From Saprospiraceae bacterium (GTDB lineage: Bacteria > Bacteroidota > Bacteroidia > Chitinophagales > Saprospiraceae): a DNA stretch of 64,000 nt. The position numbers and the translations under genes were made by a program. Positions 45,914 through 56,120 of the stretch are shown in pieces (the stretch's first letter is position 1; each line of letters opens with the position of its first letter). The notes under the pieces were generated by a model. It did no database searches, was not told where the DNA came from, and was given only the letters and a program-made list of their open reading frames with translations. The stretch is from the NCBI GenBank assembly GCA_024103005.1, contig JAGFJA010000077.1, forward strand, positions 1 to 64,000, written 5' to 3'.

Positions 45914-45933
45914 GCTGAAATCTTTCGGCTTTT
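45914..45933 (+). terminator. Short hairpin with T-run after the CYTH gene
   Basis: GCTGAA / TTCGGC form a six-pair stem (one G-T) around ATCT, followed by TTTT. It lies 55 bp after the CYTH stop codon, so it may terminate that transcript. Because a promoter-like sequence precedes it, it could instead be a leader hairpin of sbcD. Confidence 0.45.
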
Positions 45934-46026
45934 ATACTGTATGTAAACGGAAAATTATCCCTTCTGTTTTATACTTTTGACATCCTGCATTCAACCAATT
46001 GCATTTAAAAAAACAAATCAATCTGA

Positions 46027-47235
46027 ATGAAGATATTGCACACAGCAGACTGGCATCTAGGAAAACGGCTCGATTCATTTTCCAGGATGGAAGAGCAGGT
46101 TTTGGTCATGGATGAGATTTGTCAGATAGCAGATCAGGAGCAGGCAGACATGGTGCTCGTGGCAGGCGACCTGTTTGACGCTTTCAATCCGCCTACAGAA
46201 GCCACTGAACTTCTTTACAGGACGCTCAAGCGGCTTACCAACGGAGGGAAAAGACCTGTAATAGCCATTGCCGGCAATCATGATTCACCGGCGTTGATAG
46301 ACGCACCGGATCCCTTGGCAAAGGAATGTGGCATCCTCCTCATAGGCTATCCCAAAGCTGTCATTCCTCTTTATTCAATAGAAGGATTCTCTGTCATAAG
46401 GTCGGCACCGGGTTTTATCGAACTGAAATTAAATCACATCCCATTTCCGGTCCGGATTCTGCATACACCTTACTCCAATGAAGCAAGGCTCCAAGAGTTT
46501 TTCGGCACAGAGAAAGATGCCATGCTCAATCAGGTACTCACCCGACACTGGCAGGAGTTGGCTGATACCTATTGTGATGAAAAGGGCGTCAACATCCTCT
46601 GCACCCACCTTTTTATGGCAAGACGTGATGGAGTCATCCCGGACGAGCCGGAAGGCGAAAAGCCCATCCGCATAGGCAATGCAGACCTTATTTTCACTGA
46701 AAATATACCTGGCAAGATACAATATACTGCCTTAGGCCACCTCCATAACTTTCAAAATTCAGGCAGCATACAAAACCCTGCCATCTATGCTTCCTCACCA
46801 CTGCAATACAGTTTTTCCGAAGCCGGTCAGCAAAAATATGTCGTCATCACCGATATTCTACCCGGTCAACAAGCCACCTGGCAACCCATAAACTTGACCA
46901 AAGGCAGAAAACTAATCCGAAAATCATTTACTGACATCGACCTCGCCGTCCAATGGCTGAAGTCACACCCTGACACGCTCATCGAACTCACGATCGAGAG
47001 CGACTCTTTTTTGGCAGCATCAGACAGACAACGACTTTTCAGGGCACATGACGGCATCATCCATATCATTCCGAAAGTACAACATCAGCCCGGTAAGGAA
47101 GAAAATATAACAGATATCGACCTGAGCAGGGATATCAGAGGATTATTTGCCGACTATTTTAAAACAAAAAATAACGGTCAAGAACCGGATGAGGCTATTA
47201 TGCAACTTTTTAACGAAATATTACAACTTCCATGA
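46027..47235 (+). CDS. sbcD: SbcD (Mre11-type) exonuclease subunit
   Basis: A 402-residue metallophosphoesterase, the nuclease subunit of the SbcCD complex that cleaves hairpins and processes double-strand ends. Phosphoesterase motifs are visible: HTADWHLGK (Asp/His), VLVAGDLFDAFNP, IAGNHDSPALID, and LCTHLFM with LGHLHNFQ later. A C-terminal capping region completes the usual length. Its stop overlaps the sbcC start by four bases (ATGA), so the two subunits are translationally coupled. Confidence 0.95.
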   Translation: MKILHTADWHLGKRLDSFSRMEEQVLVMDEICQIADQEQADMVLVAGDLFDAFNPPTEATELLYRTLKRLTNGGKRPVIAIAGNHDSPALIDAPDPLAKECGILLIGYPKAVIPLYSIEGFSVIRSAPGFIELKLNHIPFPVRILHTPYSNEARLQEFFGTEKDAMLNQVLTRHWQELADTYCDEKGVNILCTHLFMARRDGVIPDEPEGEKPIRIGNADLIFTENIPGKIQYTALGHLHNFQNSGSIQNPAIYASSPLQYSFSEAGQQKYVVITDILPGQQATWQPINLTKGRKLIRKSFTDIDLAVQWLKSHPDTLIELTIESDSFLAASDRQRLFRAHDGIIHIIPKVQHQPGKEENITDIDLSRDIRGLFADYFKTKNNGQEPDEAIMQLFNEILQLP

Positions 47236-50200
47236 TTCCGGTTAAACTCACCATAGAAGGCCTTTATTCTTATCGTGAAGAACAGGTCATTGACTTCAGA
47301 CAGTTGACGGAGGCCGGACTTTTCGGCATTTTCGGATCAGTGGGTTCAGGAAAATCATCTATTCTGGAAGCCATCTCCTATGTCTTATATGATCGGACGG
47401 AAAGGCTTTCCAAGGGCGACAAAAGGAGTTACAACATGATGAATCTCAGGTCTGATCGTCTATACATCGAATTTGACTTTTACACCCTCAATGATGAATT
47501 GTATCGTGCTACAAAAGAAATTAAACGCCATTCTAAAAGGTTTGAAGAAGTCAAAACTCCGACAACAACCTTTTATCACAAAAAAGAAGGCGAATGGAAG
47601 GCGCTTGAGCACACGGATGCTGAAAAAATTCTCGGTTTGAGTTATGAAAATTTCAAACGGACCATCATCATTCCCCAAGGACAATTTAAAGAATTCATAG
47701 AATTGGGGCCTAAGGACAGGACACAAATGATGATGGAGATATTTGATCTACATCGCTTTGACCTGCAAGACAGCACGGCCCGGCTGCAGCGTTCCAATCG
47801 GACAGAACTCGATACCATCAACGGGAAACTTTCGGCTTATGACAGCATCTCAGATGAGAATATCCTTCAAATCAGGGAAAAACTCATTGCGGAAGAAGCT
47901 GACATGGCTCGACAAGCAGAAATTCACCGGAAAATCAACCGGGATTTCCTCATTTTTCAGAATCTTTATTCTGACTGGCAACAACTTCAATCGGAAGAAA
48001 AACTATTAAATGAACTGACAGAACAAAAACCGTCAATAGATCAGCTGCGTCACCAAATTTTAGAATATGAAGCTGCTTATAAGGCCTTCTTTCACCTGTT
48101 AAAAAACGAAGCCTCCATTCAGGCAGAACTCCATAAAATCAATGCTGAAAAAGCCGGTTTATCCTCAAAATTAGAAGTATCATCCCGTCATTTTGAAGAA
48201 AATAAAGCAAAGCTCACAAACCTCCAGGCACTATATTCCGGCATTGAGGCAGAAAAAATCAGAGTGTCTGACTTACGTATCATAGCCAACCTGAAAGAAG
48301 GTGAGATAAAAATATCACTATCTAAGGAAAATAGAGAGAAGGGCAATAGATTATTCCGGGAAATAGAGACAAAGACCCAAAAAATCGAGCAAAATATCAA
48401 GTCTTTACAGGAAGAAGTCGAAAAATACAAGAATCAAAAAATCGATACCCGGGTGTTGATGGAGCTGGAGTCATGGTATCAGAAAAAGAATGTGCTTTCT
48501 CAGCAAAAGTCCCAACAAATAGAATTATCTAAGGATTTACAGGATGGTATTGCAGCCAATCTGCTGACATTGGAAGAAATGGGAGTCACACCTGGAAAAT
48601 TGGAATCTTATTTTGACATCCAAAATAATGCGCTTTTGGAGGAGAAAATCTCGTTACAATCACGACTGGCACACCTTCACACAGAATCCAGACTAGCTGA
48701 ATATGCCGACTCCCTCATTGATGGCCACCCTTGTCCGTTATGTGGTTCGCTCCATCATCCCCATGTAAGGCAAGATTACGACCCTTCTGCTGAAATTGAA
48801 GACATCCGGCAAAAACTGGAAGCATTAGAACAAAAACTGACAAAGCTTCAAAACAATAAGATTAAAGCTGAGTTAATCACCAAAGAAATCAACTCATCCC
48901 AAACACAACTTGGAGCACTGCAAGTGACTATCCGTACTATGGAGGAAGAAGAACTTCGTCTGACGGAATCCTTTACATGGCAAGAATACGATCCTGACAA
49001 TATGGAGACCTTCAATATCCGAAAAGCCGCCCTCATCGCAACCGAAGAAAACATCCGAAAACTGGAAGATGAACTCTTGCTAAAACGCAGTGAAATAGAC
49101 GCTTCCAGGCAAACACTTGAACGTTATCGCTCCAGACTGAATCAATTGGATGCTGAAGTAATCACCCTTCAGGCTACCTTCCATGAAAAAGAATCTCAAC
49201 TACAAACACTCCGGTATGCCGACTTTCAGCAAACTGATAAAGATACCATTTATGCACAGTCTGAGAAATTAAATCAGGAAATCGCCGAACTTGAAAGAAA
49301 TTTTAAAGCTTGTGAAAAAAGAGCAGGAGAGCTTTCGACCCAACTGGCAGCTGAATCTGCCACCCTTCAAGCTGCTGAAAGCCGCCACAGGGAAGTCGAA
49401 AAGCAGTTGATGTCACTGCAAGACGACTTACAGAAGGCAATCAGAGAAGGTGAATATTCATCCCGTGAGGAGGTAGATCGCATCCTGGCAACACCTTTGG
49501 ATGTGGAAAGCAACAGGCAAAAAGTAGAAGATTTTAATATCCGATTTGAAGCCTTGAAAAAAAATACGGAAAGTCTCCGGGACAAACTGAAAGAAGTTAC
49601 CATTGACGAGGGTTTGAAGGCTCAAAAAGAGTCAGAACTGGAACATTCATCAAAGAAACTTTCAGAAATAACCTCAGCAGTGGCTCTCACCCGATCGGAT
49701 TTAGAGCGAAGCAGCCAATTGCTGAAAGAAAAGAAAGAATTGCTTTTGCAGCAAAGCAAGCTTCAGACGAGGGAAGACAATCTGAAGACTATTTTTAATC
49801 TGATGAAGGGAAGTGGCTTCGTACAATACATCTCCAATGTCTATCTTCGGCAATTGTGTGACCATGCCAACGTCCGTTTTCATCGGATGACACGCGGGCA
49901 GTTAAGCTTACAACTCAGTGATAGCGGCGACTTTGAGGTAACGGATTATTTGAATGAAGGCAGGAGTCGGAGTGTAAAAACCCTTTCAGGTGGTCAGGGT
50001 TTTCAGGTCGCACTTAGCCTGGCTTTGGCCTTGGCTGAAAGTGTTCAGAATCATAGTCGTTCCCGGCAGAATTTCTTTTTCATAGATGAGGGCTTCGGTA
50101 CCCAAGATGCCGAATCTGTTAATATTGTTTTTGATACCTTGACGGGACTACGGAAAGAAAATCGCATCGTTGGAATCATTTCCCACGTTGAAGAACTAAA

Positions 50201-50273
50201 AGAAAGGATACCGGTTTCACTATTCATTACGAGAAGTGAAGAAAAAGGCAGTCTAATTGCGCTGGAACGGTAG
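47232..50273 (+). CDS. sbcC: SbcC (Rad50-type) ATPase subunit
   Basis: A 1013-residue SMC-like ATPase partner of SbcD. The N-terminal half carries Walker A IFGSVGSGKSSILEAISY. Two long coiled-coil arms flank a zinc hook CPLC near residue 501 (HPCPLCGSLHHP). The C-terminal half has the ABC signature KTLSGGQGFQVALSLALALAESVQ-like core (here written as LSGGQGFQVALSLAL) and Walker B FFFIDEGFGTQD. The arms hold DNA ends together while SbcD cuts. The length is normal for the family. It converges with asnB. Confidence 0.95.
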   Translation: MIPVKLTIEGLYSYREEQVIDFRQLTEAGLFGIFGSVGSGKSSILEAISYVLYDRTERLSKGDKRSYNMMNLRSDRLYIEFDFYTLNDELYRATKEIKRHSKRFEEVKTPTTTFYHKKEGEWKALEHTDAEKILGLSYENFKRTIIIPQGQFKEFIELGPKDRTQMMMEIFDLHRFDLQDSTARLQRSNRTELDTINGKLSAYDSISDENILQIREKLIAEEADMARQAEIHRKINRDFLIFQNLYSDWQQLQSEEKLLNELTEQKPSIDQLRHQILEYEAAYKAFFHLLKNEASIQAELHKINAEKAGLSSKLEVSSRHFEENKAKLTNLQALYSGIEAEKIRVSDLRIIANLKEGEIKISLSKENREKGNRLFREIETKTQKIEQNIKSLQEEVEKYKNQKIDTRVLMELESWYQKKNVLSQQKSQQIELSKDLQDGIAANLLTLEEMGVTPGKLESYFDIQNNALLEEKISLQSRLAHLHTESRLAEYADSLIDGHPCPLCGSLHHPHVRQDYDPSAEIEDIRQKLEALEQKLTKLQNNKIKAELITKEINSSQTQLGALQVTIRTMEEEELRLTESFTWQEYDPDNMETFNIRKAALIATEENIRKLEDELLLKRSEIDASRQTLERYRSRLNQLDAEVITLQATFHEKESQLQTLRYADFQQTDKDTIYAQSEKLNQEIAELERNFKACEKRAGELSTQLAAESATLQAAESRHREVEKQLMSLQDDLQKAIREGEYSSREEVDRILATPLDVESNRQKVEDFNIRFEALKKNTESLRDKLKEVTIDEGLKAQKESELEHSSKKLSEITSAVALTRSDLERSSQLLKEKKELLLQQSKLQTREDNLKTIFNLMKGSGFVQYISNVYLRQLCDHANVRFHRMTRGQLSLQLSDSGDFEVTDYLNEGRSRSVKTLSGGQGFQVALSLALALAESVQNHSRSRQNFFFIDEGFGTQDAESVNIVFDTLTGLRKENRIVGIISHVEELKERIPVSLFITRSEEKGSLIALER

Positions 50274-50369
50274 CTAAGGTATTGGTAACTTGTAAAAGCT
50301 TCCGTACAAATCAAATTCTGAGACCGGCATTATCCTGTCTTAATCATGTCACATCTCAAATACCTGCTA

Positions 50370-52037
50370 CTATTTATATCCCTGATCATGTACGGATGAA
50401 ACGGCTCTTCCACTGGGATCCTGTAATTTCTTAAATGATTCATCCCATTCCAGTGCAATTGCCGTGCTACAGGCTACAGATGCCTCTGAAGGAACACATG
50501 CTGCTTCTTCATTGCCGGGGAAATGTTCTGCAAATAAGGATCGGTAATAATATTCCTCTTTAGTTTTCGGAGTATTCACCGGGAAACGGAAGGCTGCATT
50601 CTTCATCTGATCATCACTTACCCGCTCTGAGGTAATCAGTTTTAGGCTATCTATCCAATTATAGCCTACACCGTCAGAGAATTGCTCCTTCTGACGCCAT
50701 GCTACCTCTGCTGGCAGATAGTCTTCAAATGCCTTTCGGAGGATGTATTTTTCTATCTTACCATTGCCTGACATCTTATCTTTCGGGTTGATGCGCATAG
50801 CCACATCCATAAATTCCTTATCCAGAAAAGGGACTCTGCCTTCCACACCCCATGCAGCCAGTGATTTGTTGGCGCGGAGGCAATCATACATGTGTAATTT
50901 GCTTAACTTTCTGACGGTTTCTTCGTGGAAGGCGCGGGCATCCGGAGCCTTGTGAAAATAAAGGTATCCCCCAAAGATCTCATCAGAGCCTTCACCGGAT
51001 AACACCATTTTAATACCCATTGATTTGATTACCCTTGCCAACAGATACATGGGAGTACTGGCGCGGATCGTGGTAACATCATAAGTCTCTGTGTGATAAA
51101 CCACATCGGACAGGGCATCCAGTCCCTCCTGAACGGTGAAATATACCTCATGGTGAACCGTGCCTATATGTTCTGCTACTTTTTTTGCAGCAGCCAGGTC
51201 GGGTGACCCCTTTAAACCGACAGCAAAGCTGTGCAACTGTGGCCACCAGGCATCTTTTAGGTCTTCTGTCTCTATTCTCCGGGCTGAGTACTTCTTTGCA
51301 ATGGCGCTCACAATACTGGAATCAAGGCCTCCCGAAAGCAGGACGCCGTATGGTACGTCAGACATAAGCTGACGGTGGACGGCTTTCTCAAAGGCAATTT
51401 TCAGTTTTTGAATATCGGTCTCGTTATCCTTGACCTGATCATAATCTGTCCATTCCTTGTTGTACCAACGCTTCATCCCGCCATCCTTAGAATATAGATA
51501 ATGTCCCGGTAAAAACTCCTGAATCTTTGTACAAACACCACTTAGAGTCTTCATCTCGGATGCTACATAGAAATTGCCATATTGATCCCATCCGATATAT
51601 AACGGAATGATACCCATGTGATCTCTGGCTATGAGATATTCGTCCTTAGCGTGATCGTACAAGGCAAAGGCAAAAATTCCATTCAGGTCTTCAAGAAAAT
51701 CAATCCCCTTTTCCTGATAAAGAGCAAGGATGACTTCGCAATCTGACTGAGTCTGAAAAGTATATGGCTCTTTCAGATTCTTTTTTAGCTGGCGGTGATT
51801 ATATATCTCTCCATTGACGGCCAGGGCTAACGTACCATCGCTATTAAAAAGAGGTTGTTTACCGGAAGTAGGATCGACAATGGATAGTCTTTCATGTACT
51901 AAAATAGCATTTTCACTACAAAATATCCCGGACCAGTCAGGCCCGCGATGACGCTGTTTTTTAGACATATTAAGCGCCTGAGGACGCAATGTTTCAACGT
52001 CTTGTTGTAAATTGAAGATTCCAAGAATTCCACACAT
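50370..52037 (-). CDS. asnB: Asparagine synthase (glutamine-hydrolysing)
   Basis: A 555-residue two-domain amidotransferase. The N-terminal glutaminase has nucleophile Cys2 (MCGILGIF), RHRGPDWSG, LALAVNGEIYNHRQLK and QSDCEVILALY. The C-terminal synthetase has the ATP-binding P-loop LLSGGLDSSIVSAIAK and the segment VLSGEGSDEIFGGYLYFHKAP. It forms asparagine from aspartate, glutamine and ATP. The length and motifs match the E. coli AsnB class. A TATTTTTG box (52064-52057, minus) lies just upstream of the start, without a clear -33 element. The gene is single. Confidence 0.95.
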   Translation of the reverse strand: MCGILGIFNLQQDVETLRPQALNMSKKQRHRGPDWSGIFCSENAILVHERLSIVDPTSGKQPLFNSDGTLALAVNGEIYNHRQLKKNLKEPYTFQTQSDCEVILALYQEKGIDFLEDLNGIFAFALYDHAKDEYLIARDHMGIIPLYIGWDQYGNFYVASEMKTLSGVCTKIQEFLPGHYLYSKDGGMKRWYNKEWTDYDQVKDNETDIQKLKIAFEKAVHRQLMSDVPYGVLLSGGLDSSIVSAIAKKYSARRIETEDLKDAWWPQLHSFAVGLKGSPDLAAAKKVAEHIGTVHHEVYFTVQEGLDALSDVVYHTETYDVTTIRASTPMYLLARVIKSMGIKMVLSGEGSDEIFGGYLYFHKAPDARAFHEETVRKLSKLHMYDCLRANKSLAAWGVEGRVPFLDKEFMDVAMRINPKDKMSGNGKIEKYILRKAFEDYLPAEVAWRQKEQFSDGVGYNWIDSLKLITSERVSDDQMKNAAFRFPVNTPKTKEEYYYRSLFAEHFPGNEEAACVPSEASVACSTAIALEWDESFKKLQDPSGRAVSSVHDQGYK

Positions 52038-52252
52038 AATTATAAATTTAAGGGGCCAAAAATAGTCATTTTATCAAAGTCGAAATAATATACTTCCTCT
52101 TTATACGAACCATTCCAATGCGAATCATCCGCAACTCCTTTATTTAATACATTTAAACAGCAACCTGATAGATAAGAAAATATAAAATAAAGCGATTGGA
52201 TATGAATCGTTTTGGTAATTTATCAGGTAATGAAAAACAACCTAATAGTTTT

Positions 52253-52272
52253 AAAAGGGAAAATTTTCCCTT
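52253..52272 (-). terminator. Possible terminator of aroB
   Basis: A palindrome AAGGGAAAA/TTTTCCCTT is centred at 52263-52264 and starts 2 bp after the aroB stop on the minus strand. It is followed by TTTTAAAAC. The stem is AT-rich and the T-run short. Confidence 0.45.
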
Positions 52273-52273
52273 A

Positions 52274-53338
52274 TTATCGTGAAAGCAAATAGTTCAGGCT
52301 ATCTTCAATCCCTTCTTCATTGACCGCTTTATTGATAGAAAAGCTGCCGATTCCGTTGAGTAATGAAAATAAAATTTTACCCGATTCATTTTTCTTATCA
52401 TTGGATATAAAATCGAAGAATTGGCTACGATCCAATCCGATTATTTTCTTAACATCACATATTTTCAGTAGAAAATTTTCAACTTCATTTAAATGGTCCG
52501 CCAATATCAATCCGGTCTTATGGGACAACCATGTCTCAGCAATCATCCCATAGACAACTGCTTCCCCATGGGTAAGCGGCGTCCCTGCTTTGAGCATACA
52601 CGACTCAATTGCATGTCCCACAGTATGTCCAAAGTTGAGGGCCTTACGTACACTGCTTTCAAAGGGGTCTCTTTCGACAAGGGTCTTTTTGACCAGAATA
52701 CTTTGCCTTAATATCTCATAGCTGACGACCGGTCTAGCTTCATCAACCGATTTTTTTAATTCATTGAACAAGATCCGGTCAGCTATTAATGCGTGCTTGA
52801 CTATTTCAGTAAAACCGCTCCACATCTCTTTATCCGGCAAGGTATTCAAAAATCCAAGGTGTGTAAATATGGCTTTAGGCCGGCTGAACAATCCTATTAC
52901 ATTCTTTATCCCGTCAAAGTCAATGCCTGTCTTTCCTCCTATGGAGCTATCCGTCATCGCCATCAGCGTCGTAGGAATATGGATAAAATCAAGTCCGCGC
53001 TTATAGGCCGAAGCGATAAATCCCCCCATGTCGCCCACGACACCACCGCCAAGCAGCAATACCAAAGCTTTGCGGTCAACCCTGGCAGCTAACATCTTCC
53101 TCCATACTTCTTGGCATGTATCTATGTTTTTATTTGACTCCCCTGAGGCAAACTCTATGACAATAATTCCTTCCGGCAAAATATCTTTAATGACGGGGAG
53201 GCAATATCGGACAGAATTCTCATCTCCGAGGACGACCACACCGCTGTAAGGCTGCGAACTGAGAAAAGTTTTTAAAAAATTGAGATCACGATCGAGATAC
53301 AGAGGACTTCCATCGATGTTGATTATATCGGGTTTCAT
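52274..53338 (-). CDS. aroB: 3-dehydroquinate synthase
   Basis: A 354-residue enzyme of the shikimate pathway, converting DAHP to 3-dehydroquinate with NAD and a divalent metal. Typical motifs are LVLLLGGGVVGDMGGFIAS, MAMTDSSIGGKTGIDFDG, the metal-ligand region ALNFGHTVGHAIES, and LTHGEAVVYGM. The frame extends upstream to TTG 53398, into the preceding gene, but the ATG at 53338 gives the usual N-terminus and lies 10 bp after that gene's stop. It is probably co-transcribed with the monooxygenase-fold gene upstream. Confidence 0.95.
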   Translation of the reverse strand: MKPDIINIDGSPLYLDRDLNFLKTFLSSQPYSGVVVLGDENSVRYCLPVIKDILPEGIIVIEFASGESNKNIDTCQEVWRKMLAARVDRKALVLLLGGGVVGDMGGFIASAYKRGLDFIHIPTTLMAMTDSSIGGKTGIDFDGIKNVIGLFSRPKAIFTHLGFLNTLPDKEMWSGFTEIVKHALIADRILFNELKKSVDEARPVVSYEILRQSILVKKTLVERDPFESSVRKALNFGHTVGHAIESCMLKAGTPLTHGEAVVYGMIAETWLSHKTGLILADHLNEVENFLLKICDVKKIIGLDRSQFFDFISNDKKNESGKILFSLLNGIGSFSINKAVNEEGIEDSLNYLLSR

Positions 53339-53348
53339 GTGTTTGCAA

Positions 53349-53654
53349 TTAAAGTTGACGGAAGATATTAGCGGACCAGGCCTCTGCCTTTTTTTCAAAT
53401 AAGGTTTTCACAAAAGACCATGTTGATCTAAACAACTCAGAATGGCGATATGCTTCCAGACGATCTACAGACTCCCACTGACTATAAGTAAATACAATAT
53501 TGGGATGATCGGCATCCTGCAACAGGCTAAGTCCTAAACATCCCGGAAAATTTCGGATTTTTTCCTTGATGTCATCGAAATGTGTCAGGAAATTTTCTGT
53601 TTCTTCCGTACGCAAATGCATTTTAACTATCCTATGCAAAATTTTATCTTCCAT
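53349..53654 (-). CDS. Antibiotic biosynthesis monooxygenase (ABM)-fold protein
   Basis: A 101-residue ferredoxin-like fold protein of the ABM/YgiN group. ILHRIVKMHLRTEETENFLTH is the first strand-helix, FPGCLGLSLLQDADHPNIVF and YSQWESVDRLEAYRHSELF the later parts, with a His near the active site. Members act as quinol monooxygenases or haem-degrading enzymes, or just bind small molecules. The exact role is not readable. Its stop lies 10 bp upstream of the aroB start, suggesting an operon with the shikimate enzyme. Confidence 0.85.
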   Translation of the reverse strand: MEDKILHRIVKMHLRTEETENFLTHFDDIKEKIRNFPGCLGLSLLQDADHPNIVFTYSQWESVDRLEAYRHSELFRSTWSFVKTLFEKKAEAWSANIFRQL

Positions 53655-53810
53655 AAAGTCTTGAAAATGATGAAAAGCGGATTAATCCTCAATTTTACAA
53701 AAATAGTGCAATCCAACCAAATTCCCCTTAGTTCTATGGGCCACATGATTATCTTTCGGCTGTCCAATTGTAAAATATCCGGTTTATATTTTGAATTGAA
53801 TTTATCGGTT

Positions 53811-55382
53811 TCAAGAAGAACACGACAACATAGAGGATCCCGGGTGGTCAAGTGCCCAATCAGGTCTTTTCGCATACCAGTGATCGTACTTTGGTTGGTC
53901 TGAATAAGGATTTTTCAGCATTTCATATAATTCTTCCATTAAGGTATAATCGTCTTCATAAGCTTTATTAATTGCCATTTGTGCCATATAGTTACGCAGG
54001 ACATATCTTGGATTTTCTGACTGCATGGTCTTCTGCCTCAAATAGGCAGGTCTGGCATCTGCATGGATCAATTTTTGGTAGCCGGCAAACCAATCTTGCC
54101 ATTTAGTCTCCATTTCATCTGAATTTTTTCCATAAAATGCCGATTCCATCAATTGCTTCATTTCAGTCGATTCAGGTCGTACATCGATATTTCCGAAATA
54201 TGAAAGAGTCCGGAAGAAAATCGTCATATCTCCATGTGAATGTTGAAGCAATTGGCGGAGAGAATCAATGTGTAAGGCTACATCTTTGTCAATAAAATTC
54301 AAGCCTAGTTTCCGTGCCATCATGGTATAATATTTTTGACCAATAGCCTCCTCCGTTTTATCAAGTATATCCTGCAACGCTGCAGCATCTCCAATACACG
54401 GAAAAATAGCATTGGCGAGCTGGTATAAATTCCATAATGCAATCTGGTCCTGCGTCCCGAAACGATATCGTCTATGTTGTGCATCTGTGGTATTGGGCGT
54501 CCAGTCTTCATCGTAATTATCTATCCAGCCGTACGGTCCGTAATCAAGCGTCAACCCCGTAATCGACATATTGTCGGTATTCATCACTCCATGTACAAAG
54601 CCTACCCTCTTCCATTCTGTCACCAGATCAATGGTCCGGGCACAAACCTCTTGAAAAAAATCAAGGTATCGGTTATCTGTATCAGCTTTAACTTCAGGAA
54701 AAAAACTGCGTATCGTATAATCCATGAGCTTTTTGAGGTTTTCTTCATCCTTTTGTGCTGCAAAAATTTCAAAACTACCAAATCGTATGAAGGTCGGACT
54801 CAATCTGCACAAAATGGCGCCGGGTTCAGGCGCGGGATGTCCGTCATAGAACATATCTCTTATTACTCTTTCACTTGTACCTATGAGGCAGAGCGATCTG
54901 GTTGTCGGAACACCCAGGTGGTGCATGGCCTCACTGCAAAGGTGCTCCCTGATGGAACTCCGTAAAACTGCCAGCCCGTCTGCATGTCGTGAATATGGTG
55001 TACTTCCCGCACCTTTAAGCTGGACCGTCCATTGACCCTCATTTGTTTTTACTTCAAATAAATTTATCGCCCTGCCATCACCCAATTGTCCTGCCCAGTG
55101 ACCAAACTGATGTCCTGCATAAGCCATGGCATAGGGTCGGGTTCCGGGATAAACAGACTGTCCGCTAAACAATTCCAGAAAATAATTATCCCTGGTATTA
55201 TCATCACCCAAACCTATCAGCTGTGCAGCTTCCGTACTGGTGTGAATCAGGAAGGGGTGGTCAAAATGCTTTGGGTTGCAATACGAAAATGCGGCATTCT
55301 TTACCTGACGCCGGTTATTGGTCTGATCCTGGTCAGCAGGCATTGCTGCTGCAAAGCCGGGTTGAATATTCAATTTAAACAT
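53811..55382 (-). CDS. selO: Protein adenylyltransferase SelO
   Basis: A 523-residue pseudokinase-fold enzyme of the SelO/YdiU family that transfers AMP from ATP to protein hydroxyl groups. Conserved blocks are FSGQSVYPGTRPYAMAYAGH, HQFGHWAGQLGDGRA, LKGAGSTPYSRHADGLAVLR and FVHGVMNTDNMSITGLTLDY (the Asn and Asp of the metal site). The C-terminus ends in SCSS, so Cys521 occupies the place that is selenocysteine in animal SelO and is conserved in bacterial homologues. The start follows the MsrA stop by 3 bp, so SelO and MsrA form an operon. SelO has been linked to redox homeostasis, which fits this pairing. Confidence 0.93.
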   Translation of the reverse strand: MFKLNIQPGFAAAMPADQDQTNNRRQVKNAAFSYCNPKHFDHPFLIHTSTEAAQLIGLGDDNTRDNYFLELFSGQSVYPGTRPYAMAYAGHQFGHWAGQLGDGRAINLFEVKTNEGQWTVQLKGAGSTPYSRHADGLAVLRSSIREHLCSEAMHHLGVPTTRSLCLIGTSERVIRDMFYDGHPAPEPGAILCRLSPTFIRFGSFEIFAAQKDEENLKKLMDYTIRSFFPEVKADTDNRYLDFFQEVCARTIDLVTEWKRVGFVHGVMNTDNMSITGLTLDYGPYGWIDNYDEDWTPNTTDAQHRRYRFGTQDQIALWNLYQLANAIFPCIGDAAALQDILDKTEEAIGQKYYTMMARKLGLNFIDKDVALHIDSLRQLLQHSHGDMTIFFRTLSYFGNIDVRPESTEMKQLMESAFYGKNSDEMETKWQDWFAGYQKLIHADARPAYLRQKTMQSENPRYVLRNYMAQMAINKAYEDDYTLMEELYEMLKNPYSDQPKYDHWYAKRPDWALDHPGSSMLSCSS

Positions 55383-55385
55383 ATC

Positions 55386-55925
55386 CTATGACTGACCTTT
55401 TAGATAAGCCGAATAATAATGTCGGAGTTTTTCGACTTTGGGGCTTATGACAATGCGGCAATATGGCACAACCGGATTGTCATTGTAATAATTTTGATGA
55501 TAGTCCTCGGCCGGATAAAACGGCATGGCAGGGCTGACCTCAGTGACAATGGGGTCAGGGAAGATATGCTTTATCGCATCAAAAACCTGAAGTATAGTCG
55601 CTTTTTGAGCATCATCCTGATAAAAAACGATAGACCTGTACTGTGTTCCCTTATCATTGCCTTGCCTGTTGAGCGTTGTGGGGTCGTGGGTTGTCATAAA
55701 TATCGTCAATAAGTCGTGTAATGAAATAACCTTAGGGTCAAATGTTATACGTACAACCTCAGCATGACTTGTAATACCTGAACATACTTCCCGATAAGTG
55801 GGATTGGGCTGTGAACCGCCGCAATAACCACTTTCAAGACGGACAACGCCTTTGAGTCGCTGCATGACGGCCTCAACACACCAAAAACAACCTCCCCCAA
55901 CAACAACCTGCTGTAAATTTTCCAT
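55386..55925 (-). CDS. msrA: Peptide-methionine (S)-S-oxide reductase MsrA
   Basis: A 179-residue MsrA reducing S-methionine sulfoxide. VVVGGGCFWCVEAVM carries the catalytic Cys, and ESGYCGGSQPNPTY and [15 protein letters not shown] complete the active site. The frame extends to TTG 55940, but ATG 55925 gives the normal family start. It is a second MsrA besides the secreted MsrA-MsrB fusion at 25716 and has no signal peptide, so it is probably cytosolic. It is the first gene of an operon with selO. Confidence 0.93.
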   Translation of the reverse strand: MENLQQVVVGGGCFWCVEAVMQRLKGVVRLESGYCGGSQPNPTYREVCSGITSHAEVVRITFDPKVISLHDLLTIFMTTHDPTTLNRQGNDKGTQYRSIVFYQDDAQKATILQVFDAIKHIFPDPIVTEVSPAMPFYPAEDYHQNYYNDNPVVPYCRIVISPKVEKLRHYYSAYLKGQS

Positions 55926-56120
55926 AAAACTATTGTTCAATAATGAATAATAAAAAATTTATAGGAATGTTTCGAATATTATAGTCCGTCACATTCAGTG
56001 AAAGTTAACATATATAAATATTTTAATATATAATAATGCTCAAAAACTTATGTTTAATCGGATTGAACGAAGCAAATCCATCCTGTATCCTTATCATCGT
56101 GATCAAAGCTAAGCACCAAA

